Shown here piece after piece: positions 34,399 through 42,985 of a stretch of DNA of 64,000 nucleotides (positions are counted from its first letter, which is position 1; each line of letters opens with the position of its first letter). The position numbers were made by a program, and so were the translations under genes. The DNA lies in assembly GCF_003315595.1 (NCBI RefSeq), contig NZ_QNQU01000009.1:164267-228266 (forward strand), written 5' to 3'. Source of the stretch: Pedobacter miscanthi (GTDB taxonomy: Bacteria; Bacteroidota; Bacteroidia; Sphingobacteriales; Sphingobacteriaceae). The notes beneath the pieces are model-generated. The model did no database searches and had not been told where the DNA came from. It saw nothing but the letters and a program-made list of their open reading frames with translations.

Positions 34399-35356
34399 CA
34401 CACGTACCGATTTAAGCGCTTTAAATGCAGCGGTAAATCAGATCAGATCGGTACTTGGAAATATTATAGTAGGCCAAAAGCAGGTAATTGATTTCCTGAT
34501 TGTTGGGTTACTTGCCGATGGGCATATTTTAATTGAGGGCGTGCCCGGCGTAGCGAAAACACTTAGTGCCAAACTACTGGCCAAATCAATTGATGCACAG
34601 TTTTCGAGGGTGCAGTTTACTCCCGATTTAATGCCTTCGGATGTTTTGGGAACACCTATTTTCAATACCAAAACAGGTGATTTTGAATTCAGAAAAGGGC
34701 CCATTTTTGGCAACATTATTTTGGTTGATGAAATTAACCGTGCACCAGCAAAAACCCAGTCGGCGCTTTTTGAAGTGATGGAAGAACGCCAGGTAACCAT
34801 TGATGGACATACCTATATTATGGACGAACCGTTTATGGTTTTGGCTACACAGAACCCGATTGAACAGGAAGGAACCTACCGTTTACCCGAAGCACAACTG
34901 GATCGTTTTCTTTTCAAAATTGAGATTAAATACCCTTCATTAGAAGAAGAAACAGCCATTTTACTGGCACAGCATACGTTGGTTAACAAAACCTTACTGA
35001 ACGATGTAAAACCAGTATTATCTGTTCAGCAGATACAGGAAGCAAGGGCAATTATCCGTAATTTATTTGTAGAACCTAAGTTATTGGAGTTTATTGCCAA
35101 AATTGTAACCGAAACCCGTAACAATCCGTCGCTTTACCTGGGTGCTTCGCCAAGGGCATCGTTGGCTATTGTACATAGCGCCAAAGCTTTTGCAGCTATC
35201 CAAGACCGCGATTTTGTGACGCCTGAAGATATTATTGCTGTTGCAGCTCCGGTACTTGCACATAGGATATTATTATCGCCTGAAAAAGAAATGGAAGGTT
35301 TAACCACAACTGATATTGTAAGCCAGATTATTAAAAAAATTGAAGTACCGAGGTAA
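34379..35356 (+). CDS. MoxR family AAA+ ATPase
   Basis: A 325-residue AAA+ ATPase of the MoxR group. Walker A is GVPGVAKTLSAK, Walker B IILVDEINRAPAKTQSAL, sensor 1 FMVLATQNPIEQEGTYRLPE and the C-terminal lid GASPRASLAI. MoxR ATPases act as chaperones for partner complexes, often together with DUF58 proteins. Here the DUF58 gene follows, but after an unusual 253-bp spacer rather than directly. The start lies within the last 20 bp of the DUF4350 gene. Confidence 0.95.
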   Translation: MEQEQFNTRTDLSALNAAVNQIRSVLGNIIVGQKQVIDFLIVGLLADGHILIEGVPGVAKTLSAKLLAKSIDAQFSRVQFTPDLMPSDVLGTPIFNTKTGDFEFRKGPIFGNIILVDEINRAPAKTQSALFEVMEERQVTIDGHTYIMDEPFMVLATQNPIEQEGTYRLPEAQLDRFLFKIEIKYPSLEEETAILLAQHTLVNKTLLNDVKPVLSVQQIQEARAIIRNLFVEPKLLEFIAKIVTETRNNPSLYLGASPRASLAIVHSAKAFAAIQDRDFVTPEDIIAVAAPVLAHRILLSPEKEMEGLTTTDIVSQIIKKIEVPR

Positions 35357-35609
35357 GTCCACAGTCTTAAGTCTGTAGTCCTAAGTCTTAATTACCAATG
35401 ATCAAATTATAATGTTCAAAATATAGCGATCGGTTTAGCAGTGTAGCAATTCAACAATGTAGCAATTACACAATACAGTTATCAGCTTGCAATTCGCAGT
35501 TAACCGATTAACCAATTTATACGATTAACCCTTTACAACAATGAAGCAATTGAACAATAAAGCAATCTATACAATTAACCAATTTCAACAATTAACCGAT
35601 TAACCCAAA
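35357..35609. repeat. Word-repeat spacer inside the MoxR-DUF58 operon
   Basis: It opens with AGTCTTAAGTCTGTAGTCCTAAGTC and continues with CAATTCAACAATGTAGCAATTACACAAT and AACCGATTAACCAATTT units. TTAACCGATTAACC occurs twice, near 35503 and 35592. No ORF, no terminator hairpin with a T run. Confidence 0.75.
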
Positions 35610-36956
35610 TTGAAAAAATTCTTTCAGCAATATTATAGCAATCTGTTCCTAACCAACCGCTTGTTTGCGGCCTTAGGTTTTTGCGTTTTACTTTTTTTGT
35701 TGAAGTTCTTTTTTGCATGGCTGGGCGATATCCCTGAGGTTGCATTCGGCACTTTAGTGCTATTATTTTTCATCGATATCTTTATTCTTTACCGGAATAA
35801 CAAAGGGATCAAAGCCAGGCGCTTTACCGCTAAACGTTTGAGTAATGGCGACGAAAATCCCATCCAGATTGAAATCACAAACCGTTATGGTTTTGGCGTA
35901 AATGCGAGGGTGATCGACGAAATCCCTTTTCAATTTCAGGTTCGTGATAAAGATTTTAAACTACACTTAAAACCTGCAGAACTAAAATCTATTCATTATA
36001 ATTTACGGCCAACCAAACGTGGCGAATATGATTTTGGATTGATCAGGGCCTATATTAGCTCTCCACTTGGACTGATTAACAGGCGTTACAATTTCGATGG
36101 ATCAAAAGTATTACCTGTTTATCCTTCTTTTATTAATCTTGGTCAGTACGAATTGATGGCCGTTTCGCGCTATTTAACTGAATTTGGTATTAAAAAAATA
36201 AGAAAAGTTGGACAGAGCAGCGAATTCGACCAGATTAAAAATTATGTAGGTGGCGACGATATTCGTACCATTAACTGGAAAGCCACGGCCAGAAAAGGCG
36301 GCTTGATGGTAAACACCTATACGGACGAAAAATCGCAGAATATTTATTGCATCATCGATAAATCGCGGGTGATGCGGATGCCTTTTGATGGATTAAGCCT
36401 GCTCGATTATGCCATTAATGCAAGTGTGGCACTCTCTAAGGTGGCTATGCTTAAAGAAGATAAAGCAGGTTTAATTACCTTGTCGGAAAACATCGGTGCA
36501 GTTGTACCAGCCGACCGTAAAGCTTCGCAGCTGGGCAATATTATGAATGTGCTGTACAAGGAAAAAACCAGGTATCTGGAAAGCAACCTTGAAGTATTAT
36601 ATTCTACTGTACGCTCGGTAGTAAAACAACGCGGACTTCTGGTTTTCTTTACCAACTTCGAAAGTTTATCGGCACTGCAGCGCCAGTTACCCTATTTAAA
36701 AAGAATTGCCAAATACCACTTACTGGTTGTTGTATTTTTCGAAAATACCGAACTCAAAGGATTAAGTACCGATCCGGCCAAAGATGTTGAAGGAATTTAC
36801 CATAAAACCATTGCCGAGAAATTTATCTACGAGAAAAAACTCATGGTTAAAGAGTTGAACAAACACGGTATTCTGGCCATCCTTACCCCTCCACAAAAGC
36901 TAACCATTAATGTAATTAATCAGTATCTGGCGTTAAAGGCACAACAAAGGATTTAG
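35610..36956 (+). CDS. DUF58 domain-containing protein
   Basis: The 448-residue product has two N-terminal membrane segments (about 15-52) and a beta-rich middle. The DUF58 core contains VGQSSEFDQIKNYVGGDDIR, TINWKATARKGGLMVN and a von Willebrand-like IYCIIDKSRVM, with DKS resembling a MIDAS start. DUF58 proteins are regular partners of MoxR. The start is a TTG directly after the word-repeat spacer; no ATG lies near the homologous N-terminus. It is the last gene of the cluster. Confidence 0.92.
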   Translation: MKKFFQQYYSNLFLTNRLFAALGFCVLLFLLKFFFAWLGDIPEVAFGTLVLLFFIDIFILYRNNKGIKARRFTAKRLSNGDENPIQIEITNRYGFGVNARVIDEIPFQFQVRDKDFKLHLKPAELKSIHYNLRPTKRGEYDFGLIRAYISSPLGLINRRYNFDGSKVLPVYPSFINLGQYELMAVSRYLTEFGIKKIRKVGQSSEFDQIKNYVGGDDIRTINWKATARKGGLMVNTYTDEKSQNIYCIIDKSRVMRMPFDGLSLLDYAINASVALSKVAMLKEDKAGLITLSENIGAVVPADRKASQLGNIMNVLYKEKTRYLESNLEVLYSTVRSVVKQRGLLVFFTNFESLSALQRQLPYLKRIAKYHLLVVVFFENTELKGLSTDPAKDVEGIYHKTIAEKFIYEKKLMVKELNKHGILAILTPPQKLTINVINQYLALKAQQRI

Positions 36957-37057
36957 TTGACAGTCCTGAGTCCTTAGTCCCAAGTCTAAAGTCTAAAGTC
37001 TAAAGTCAACGATCGCCCAGAGACTCACGACTAAGGACTCAAGACTTAGGACTAACC
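36957..37057. repeat. AGTCTAAAGTC word-repeat spacer with inverted arms
   Basis: The left part (CAGTCCTGAGTCCTTAGTCCCAAGTC, AGTCTAAAGTC x3) and the right part (GACTAAGGACTCAAGACTTAGGACTA) use the same words in opposite orientation and can fold together. It lies between convergent genes. Confidence 0.7.
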
Positions 37058-38116
37058 TTACTCCTCTTCTCTAAAATATACCTTGTAAAAGTTCATCGAT
37101 TTATCATCATCGTAACCTTTCTCGATCATATCTTTATTGCCGTGGATGTAGATGTGGAAGTTTTTATCCAGTTTTAACACACTTTTATAAGCACGGGCCT
37201 GTTTTTTAACGGCTGATTCGGCAATCTCAAAATGATCCGCAATCGGACTTTCGAACTCCTCTTCGTAATTTTTCTTATAGTTTTTAAATGATTCGATCCC
37301 TTCGGCATTACCGATTACCTCATTACCGAATTCTTCAATATCAAAGGTTTCTTTCTCTTTAAAATATTTCATCGACCGGTTTAGGAGATCAATTTTATCC
37401 GCTTTACTGATTTCGTAATCATCATCCAGTTTCTGCGTGACAAAGTTTTTATAAACCCCCAAAACATTATTGGTTTGATTGTAACTATCGTTTCTGATCT
37501 TCAATTTTAAAAACTCATCTTTCCAGTACACAGCAGAATCGTTGCTGCTTTTCGATTGATCCAGCACCACTACTTTATAACCTTCTTCCTTATCAACATT
37601 AAAAATCAAACAGCCTTTGTCCAGTTTGTTAATGCTGATGGCCTCCTGTTCGTAGCTCATGTTAAAACCATCCAGTTCAGGAAAAACCTTTAAATAAGTA
37701 TCCTTTGTTTCAGATTTAAAAATCCCCAGCACATCCAGCTGCTCACCCTCTATCTGCACTTTTTCGAAATATGCTACATACAATTCGCCCGATTTGATTT
37801 TAGGGTGATTGGCAACATCGTATAAATATTTAGCCAGCTGCTGCGAATCTTCGTGAAAAAGCACATTGTTCTCAAAAATCTCGTGGGCAAAATGGAATAC
37901 TTCGTTCAGCTGGAGGTTATCATTCGGATGGAAAAAACGGTATACCTCATTTATTTTTTCGAAAGGCTTTAAAAAATACTGCATCAACAGATTCCCTAAC
38001 AGTTCATCCTCGATTTTTAAAGGGGCATCAGATAATTTGTAATATTCTTCAACCAGTTTATTACCGGTATGGTGGATGGAAAGCTGTTTAAGCGAAGCCT
38101 CGAAAAATGAAATCAT
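37058..38116 (-). CDS. Nucleoid-associated protein (NdpA/YejK-like)
   Basis: The 352-residue product matches the 37-kDa nucleoid-associated family by overall layout: FFEASLKQLSIHHTGNK at the start, GELYVAYFEKVQIEGEQLDVLGIFKSE and INKLDKGCLIFNVDKEEGYKV in the middle, and an acidic C-terminus. Homologues bind the nucleoid without a defined activity. No catalytic motif is visible. It is transcribed alone. The upstream spacer 38149-38248 is ATTCAATC-type low-complexity DNA. Confidence 0.83.
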   Translation of the reverse strand: MISFFEASLKQLSIHHTGNKLVEEYYKLSDAPLKIEDELLGNLLMQYFLKPFEKINEVYRFFHPNDNLQLNEVFHFAHEIFENNVLFHEDSQQLAKYLYDVANHPKIKSGELYVAYFEKVQIEGEQLDVLGIFKSETKDTYLKVFPELDGFNMSYEQEAISINKLDKGCLIFNVDKEEGYKVVVLDQSKSSNDSAVYWKDEFLKLKIRNDSYNQTNNVLGVYKNFVTQKLDDDYEISKADKIDLLNRSMKYFKEKETFDIEEFGNEVIGNAEGIESFKNYKKNYEEEFESPIADHFEIAESAVKKQARAYKSVLKLDKNFHIYIHGNKDMIEKGYDDDKSMNFYKVYFREEE

Positions 38117-38148
38117 AAGGGCAAAAATAGCAAAATGATTGATTAACC

Positions 38149-38248
38149 CCGTTCAAAATTAATTCATTCCTCCATCGATTTCATCATTCAACATTCATTC
38201 AATCATTCAGTCATTCAACAATTCATTCAATCAATAAGTCATTCAATC
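38149..38248. repeat. ATTCAATC/ATTCATTC word-repeat spacer
   Basis: At least ten imperfect copies of CATTCAAT/CATTCATT in one orientation fill the gap between two same-strand genes. Same word family as 11461-11575 and 61957-62000. Confidence 0.75.
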
Positions 38249-38250
38249 CC

Positions 38251-38739
38251 TCAAAATTCTTTCTTCATATAAACCTCGGCCCTTTGCAAAAAGCTTTTCT
38301 CATGCAGCGTGGCCTCTACTTCATTTATGGCTTTCATCAGGTTATTTTCGGTATTTGTAATCTCCGCTGTGGCCTTGATAATCACTTCCCAAACCGGCTC
38401 CATGGTGGATAAAAGTGTTTTACCTTTTTCGGTAAGTTCTACCAAACGTTTTCGGGTATCTACCTTATCTTTTTTAGACCGGATGAGTTTCTCTTTCTCC
38501 AGTTCTTTTAACAAACTGATGGTAGAAGGATGCGCATAACCGATTTCTTCAGAGAGGGAAACCACACTCATGGTCGATTTTTTATATAAAGTGTATAACA
38601 CCGGGAACCATTTGGGTTGGAAATCGATCCCGAATGCTTTATAAATCAGCAAACCATCTTTACGGATCTGGTCGCTAAGCCTTTGTAAACGTGTAGAAAT
38701 GGCCAGTAAGCCAGAAGCATCAATTACATTTTGTTCCAT
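38251..38739 (-). CDS. MarR family transcriptional regulator
   Basis: A 162-residue winged-helix regulator with the MarR pattern MSVVSLSEEIGYAHPSTISLLKELEKEKLIRSKKDKVD at about 57-94 (recognition helix, then wing with DTRKR). It binds palindromic operators as a dimer. Its start shares one base with the stop of the GNAT gene (TAATG), so the two are translated together. A perfect 26-bp palindrome upstream of the GNAT gene is the likely autoregulatory site. Confidence 0.92.
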   Translation of the reverse strand: MEQNVIDASGLLAISTRLQRLSDQIRKDGLLIYKAFGIDFQPKWFPVLYTLYKKSTMSVVSLSEEIGYAHPSTISLLKELEKEKLIRSKKDKVDTRKRLVELTEKGKTLLSTMEPVWEVIIKATAEITNTENNLMKAINEVEATLHEKSFLQRAEVYMKKEF

Positions 38740-39242
38740 TAAACAGATTTTAACCCCAGGCTATAAAACACATTATCTACAGCCATTCGGGGGAAATAAA
38801 CAGGCAGATCTTGCATGGCTACCTGCCTAAACCCATTTCTTTCGTAAAAACGGCAGGCGGCCTGCAATATATCCTTGGTACCCAAATATACTTCATTCAG
38901 GTTATTTTCCTTACAATAGTTCAAAAGTGTTTCCAGTAAAACCTGTGCCACGCCTAATTCTTTGCCCCGGAATTCTTTTTTAACAAACATCTTTCTGATT
39001 GCCCCTGCATGATGTTCGGGTTGTGCAATTAAGGCAATTGTACCAATGAGCTCGCCATTTTGTCTGGCACCCCAAAATGCACCACCTGAGGCATCATAGT
39101 GTTTTTCAATATCCAGCAAATCAGGCTGTGCAGCCAGATCGATATCCACATTAAATTCTATTTGCTGGATGGGCAGGATTAACCCGATAACCGCTTCACA
39201 GAACTGGTTATCTAACCTTTCAATTTTAAAGTTATTTTGCAT
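38739..39242 (-). CDS. GNAT family N-acetyltransferase
   Basis: The 167-residue product has the acetyl-CoA site IRKMFVKKEFRGKELGVAQVLL (RxxGxG/A-like) at about 85-106 and a C-terminal YLGTKDILQAACRFYERNGF. It is the first gene of an operon with marR. Acetylation of a small molecule sensed by the MarR protein would fit this pairing, but the substrate is unknown. Confidence 0.9.
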   Translation of the reverse strand: MQNNFKIERLDNQFCEAVIGLILPIQQIEFNVDIDLAAQPDLLDIEKHYDASGGAFWGARQNGELIGTIALIAQPEHHAGAIRKMFVKKEFRGKELGVAQVLLETLLNYCKENNLNEVYLGTKDILQAACRFYERNGFRQVAMQDLPVYFPRMAVDNVFYSLGLKSV

Positions 39243-39261
39243 TGCTAATTATTATCAAACA

Positions 39262-39287
39262 AATATATGTAGTTAACTACATATATT
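39262..39287. promoter_or_regulatory. Perfect 26-bp palindrome, likely MarR operator
   Basis: The sequence is symmetric around 39274/39275, with core ATGTAGTTAACTACAT. MarR-family sites commonly contain an AGTTAACT-like centre. It lies 20 bp upstream of the GNAT-marR start, where bound repressor would block the promoter. Confidence 0.72.
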
Positions 39288-39360
39288 GCATATACAAATA
39301 TCATTTCTACATCAAATTTGACTGAAATGGGTTTTAAAAAGGGCTCTGAATGGATTAAAG

Positions 39361-39933
39361 CTACCTGCTGCTTTTTAATTTTTTAAGAAAATCGATAATC
39401 TTTTCGTCGGCATAATTGGCTACACCTTCGTGCCTGAAAGATAAACGACCCTGTTTGTCGAAAATAACGGTTGTGGGCAAAGCGCCGGCAAATAGTTTTT
39501 CGGGGATATCGCTTTCTACTTTATATACGGGCATTGAATATTTACGATCAGCCATAAATTTGGCCGATTTTGCAAAATCACCATCGGCGTCGGCAAAAAT
39601 GAATACAATATCCTTATCGTCTTTGAACTGGGAATATAACTTATTGATAGAAGGCATTTCGGCCCTGCAAGGCGGGCACCAGGTGGCCCAAAAGTTCAGA
39701 AAAATAATTTTACCTTTTAAATCACCTAAATCAACCAGATTACCCTTTGTATCCTTAAACTGGATTCCATTCAACCCTGATATGTTTTCTTTTGGCGTTT
39801 CAACTTTTGGAGCATAAAAACCTATCTCCATTAAACCTTTAATAAAAAAGGCCTTTGCATCGGGCACAAATGCAATTACCAGAAATATGATAATGAATAA
39901 GGCATTGAATATGTTTTTTCGGATAAACTTCAT
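39361..39933 (-). CDS. TlpA family thiol-disulfide oxidoreductase
   Basis: The 190-residue product has an N-terminal membrane segment (IFNALFIIIFLVIAFVPDA) and then a thioredoxin-like domain with IIFLNFWATWCPPCRAEMP (redox CPPC) and cis-Pro GALPTTVIFD. It is anchored in the inner membrane with its active site in the periplasm, probably keeping client cysteines reduced, for example in cytochrome c maturation. It is divergent from the small Cys/His protein and TonB receptor; co-function is possible but unproven. Confidence 0.92.
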   Translation of the reverse strand: MKFIRKNIFNALFIIIFLVIAFVPDAKAFFIKGLMEIGFYAPKVETPKENISGLNGIQFKDTKGNLVDLGDLKGKIIFLNFWATWCPPCRAEMPSINKLYSQFKDDKDIVFIFADADGDFAKSAKFMADRKYSMPVYKVESDIPEKLFAGALPTTVIFDKQGRLSFRHEGVANYADEKIIDFLKKLKSSR

Positions 39934-40046
39934 TCGTTATCTTTTTGGGCAAATAAACCATCAATAAAATCTCCGGTCTAAAACACTTATAAAAGCAATG
40001 TTACTTTTCAAATATATATAATTGCTAAGGAATTACTACTTTTGGC

Positions 40047-40382
40047 GTGTTGAAAAAGCATAGGCAAAACATTAATCAATATTTATCAGCATTTATGCTG
40101 ATGGTTTTTGCTATTGCCCTAACGCCATGGAGCGTGCTCCACCATCACAATTCCGTTCCTGTTGTACCAAAAGAGGCACATTGTAAACATGTAAGTCATG
40201 TACAGGCACACGGTGACACCTGTTTGATCTGCAATGCAAGTTTTGAAAAAAACTATGTGCAAACGCATCATATCTACAGGATCTTTTTATCTGCCAAAAT
40301 TTTTAACCGTACCGAACCTACGTTAAAGAACGCTTTTACCGAAATAAAGCGCACCTGCTTACGCGGGCCCCCTGTGGCTTAA
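40047..40382 (+). CDS. Small Cys/His-rich exported protein in front of a TonB receptor
   Basis: The 111-residue product starts at GTG 40047 (TTG 40050 is also possible). A hydrophobic signal (YLSAFMLMVFAIALTPWSV) is followed by HHH, CKHVSHVQAHGDTCLIC and VQTHHIY: many His and three Cys suited to metal binding. It ends RGPPVA, a tail I recall from DUF2946-like proteins near metal-uptake receptors. The TonB receptor gene follows 118 bp downstream. A role in metal sensing or delivery is inferred. Confidence 0.65.
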   Translation: MLKKHRQNINQYLSAFMLMVFAIALTPWSVLHHHNSVPVVPKEAHCKHVSHVQAHGDTCLICNASFEKNYVQTHHIYRIFLSAKIFNRTEPTLKNAFTEIKRTCLRGPPVA

Positions 40383-40500
40383 TTTTTTCTTTTAAGGCGC
40401 AAAAGCGCCAAATCCTATTTATTTATATGAGAAAGTAAAACAGGCTTCAATTGGGGCTATTGTTTAGGCTTTCCGTTCATTTTTATTTATTACACCACAC

Positions 40501-42819
40501 ATGAAAAAATTACAGCTTATTGGCTTGGTAATTCTATATACGTTATTGAGCAGTACAGTTTTTGCTGCCGCTTTGAAAAATATAACTGGTAAGGTTATTG
40601 ATGCCAGCACCAAACAAACGTTGCCAGGGGCAACCATTTTTATTCCGGATTTAAAGGTTTCGGCCGTAACCAATAATGAAGGAGAATTTATATTGAACAA
40701 CCTACCTTCGAAAGGAAGTTATCTGGTAGAAGTACATTATGTAGGTTATAAAACTGCCACTAAAGTAGTAAATCTGGCCGACGCAGCCGGATTGGAGTTT
40801 GCATTGCAGCCAACGGCGATAGAAACAAAGGAAATTGTAATTACCGGAAGTTTGATTAGCAGCACCAGCAAAAGGAACAGCGCCTCATCGGCAGTGGTGG
40901 GCAAAGATCAGCTTTTGCAGCCATCTACCAATTTGATTGATGCATTGACCAAAATCCCCGGGGTATCGCAGATTACCACCGGACCATCGATTTCTAAACC
41001 TGTAATCAGGGGCTTGGGTTATAACAGGATTGTAACTTTAGATGACGGAATTAAACAACAGGGACAGCAATGGGGTGATGAACACGGAATCGAAATCGAC
41101 CAGTTTAAATCAGACCGCATCGAGGTTTTACGTGGTGCAGCATCATTAATGTACGGTTCAGACGCGTTAGGTGGTGTAATTAACCTATTGGAGCCAAGCA
41201 CAGCACCTGAAGGACAGGTAAAAGGCGAATTTATCAGTAATTACTCTACCAACAACGGACTTACCGCCAACTCATTGATGTTAAACGGTAACGAAAACGG
41301 CTTTGTTTGGAGGGCCCGCGGAACTTATAAAAATGCCTACTCTTTTAAAACGCCTACAGGTTATTTCCCAAATTCGGGCTTTAACGAAACCGATTTAAGC
41401 GGTATGGTGGGCTTAAATAAAAGCTGGGGTTATACCCACTTAAATGTTTCAAGCTTCCGGAACAACATTGGTTTTTACGAGCCAACTTTAGATGATAACG
41501 GAAATTTTGTAAAAGAAGATGGTAGCGCATTTACCAACGATGATTATAAAAACCGTACGTTAGAATTTCCACGTCAGGACATCAGACACTTTAAAATTGC
41601 ATTAAACAACAATTTCATTATCGGTAATGGTAATTTAAAGGTTGATTTAGGTTATCAGCAAAATCAACGCCGCGAACTGGAAGAAGGACCTGATCCCTCT
41701 TTATTTTTCGATCTTAAAACTTACAATGCCGATTTAAAATATTACATCCACGAAACCAATGGCTGGCAGCCTGTATTTGGCGTAAGTGCTGATGCAGGAC
41801 ATAGCCAGAACAAAGCAAACGACGAATTTCTTATCCCAAATTACAATACTTACGGTATAGGTGTTTTTGCTTACGCTAAGAAAAATTGGGAAAGCAATAC
41901 CTTTAGTATTGGTGCCCGATACGATTACAGAAAGAATAACGGAAAACAGTTATTTGTTGATGACGAAGAACGATTTGCACCGTTCCAGAACAAATTCTCT
42001 AATGTAAGCGGTGCTTTAGGTTTTACACACCAGTTTAATGATGAGTTAAACTTTAAAGCTAATGCAGGTTCAGCTTTCCGTGCACCAAATCCGGCAGAAT
42101 TAGCTTCAAATGGCGTGCACGAAGGTACTTTCCGTTACGAGATCGGTAACCCTAATTTAAGCCCCGAACGCAGTTACCAGGTAGATGCGGCTTTAGAATA
42201 TGAAGGCAAAATAATTAGCGCAAGTGCGAGTGTGTACAATAATTACATCCATAACTTTATTTATGCATCATCAAATGGGGAAAGAATAACGGCAGAGGGC
42301 GATGAGTATCCGGTTTACCGGTATGGCCAGGTTAATGCAAACCTTTATGGTGCTGAAGCGAGTTTAACCATCCACCCGGTTCCTTTTATCCATTTCGAAA
42401 ACACATTTGGCTACGTTCATGCGCAAAATAACTCATTAAACAGACCGCTTGCATTTATCCCTGCCGGAACATTGAGAAACGAACTGCGTTTTGAGCCTAA
42501 GCTTAAAGGCACAAATGATGCTTATCTTTCTGTAGGTATAAATTCTGCGTTTAAGCAATCACGTGTTGATGATGTTTTTGAAACACCAACAAGCGGTTAT
42601 ACTTTGCTAAATGCCGGTATTGGCGCAACGTTCAATCTGGGTAAACAACCTGTTAAACTTTCTGTATCAGCAAACAACTTGTTAGATCAGAAATATTATG
42701 ATGCATTGAGCAGATTAAAACCAGGACGTATAGATTCTGAAAACCTTAATTTAGGTGTTTATAACCCTGGTAGAAACATTACTTTCGGATTGTATATTCC
42801 TTTTACTGTGGTTAAGTAA
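40501..42819 (+). CDS. TonB-dependent receptor, probably for a metal complex
   Basis: A 772-residue outer-membrane receptor. It has a signal peptide (about 1-23) and a carboxypeptidase-regulatory-like domain at 27-110 (ITGKVIDASTKQTLPGATIF). The plug at about 125-235 contains ALTKIPGVSQITTGPSISKP, IRGLGYNRIVTLDDGIKQQG and VLRGAASLMYGSDALGGVIN. The beta barrel ends in the aromatic-rich ITFGLYIPFTVVK. The IRGLGYNR...EHGIEID stretch resembles zinc-receptor ZnuD-type plugs (RGLxGxR...EHG), so metal uptake is plausible. The last 36 bp of the gene recur at 44726-44761. Confidence 0.93.
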   Translation: MKKLQLIGLVILYTLLSSTVFAAALKNITGKVIDASTKQTLPGATIFIPDLKVSAVTNNEGEFILNNLPSKGSYLVEVHYVGYKTATKVVNLADAAGLEFALQPTAIETKEIVITGSLISSTSKRNSASSAVVGKDQLLQPSTNLIDALTKIPGVSQITTGPSISKPVIRGLGYNRIVTLDDGIKQQGQQWGDEHGIEIDQFKSDRIEVLRGAASLMYGSDALGGVINLLEPSTAPEGQVKGEFISNYSTNNGLTANSLMLNGNENGFVWRARGTYKNAYSFKTPTGYFPNSGFNETDLSGMVGLNKSWGYTHLNVSSFRNNIGFYEPTLDDNGNFVKEDGSAFTNDDYKNRTLEFPRQDIRHFKIALNNNFIIGNGNLKVDLGYQQNQRRELEEGPDPSLFFDLKTYNADLKYYIHETNGWQPVFGVSADAGHSQNKANDEFLIPNYNTYGIGVFAYAKKNWESNTFSIGARYDYRKNNGKQLFVDDEERFAPFQNKFSNVSGALGFTHQFNDELNFKANAGSAFRAPNPAELASNGVHEGTFRYEIGNPNLSPERSYQVDAALEYEGKIISASASVYNNYIHNFIYASSNGERITAEGDEYPVYRYGQVNANLYGAEASLTIHPVPFIHFENTFGYVHAQNNSLNRPLAFIPAGTLRNELRFEPKLKGTNDAYLSVGINSAFKQSRVDDVFETPTSGYTLLNAGIGATFNLGKQPVKLSVSANNLLDQKYYDALSRLKPGRIDSENLNLGVYNPGRNITFGLYIPFTVVK
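42784..42819 (+). repeat. 36-bp direct repeat, copy 1 (3' end of TonB receptor gene)
   Basis: This segment, ending exactly at the TAA stop, matches 44726-44761 at 35 of 36 positions. The two copies bracket a 1.9-kb segment containing one lipoprotein gene. Confidence 0.9.
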
Positions 42820-42834
42820 CTTTATAATTTACAT

Positions 42835-42880
42835 AATGCACAAGGGCTTATTTTATCAAGCCCTTGTGCATTAATTTTGT
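42835..42880 (+). terminator. Intrinsic terminator after the TonB receptor gene
   Basis: AATGCACAAGGGCTT (42835-42849) pairs perfectly with AAGCCCTTGTGCATT (42858-42872), followed by AATTTTGTT. Confidence 0.85.
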
Positions 42881-42985
42881 TCAATTTTGTATATGCCTTT
42901 CTAATCAAATACATACTTAGGATTAATAAGCATTTACTGGAAACATTAGTTGAATAAACCTTATAATTTAAAAAAAATAACCGAT

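Noticed and set aside
38739..39242. GNAT plus MarR as a toxin-antitoxin pair
   Set aside because: GNAT toxins pair with ribbon-helix-helix antitoxins; here the partner is a full-length MarR regulator and the operator is MarR-like.
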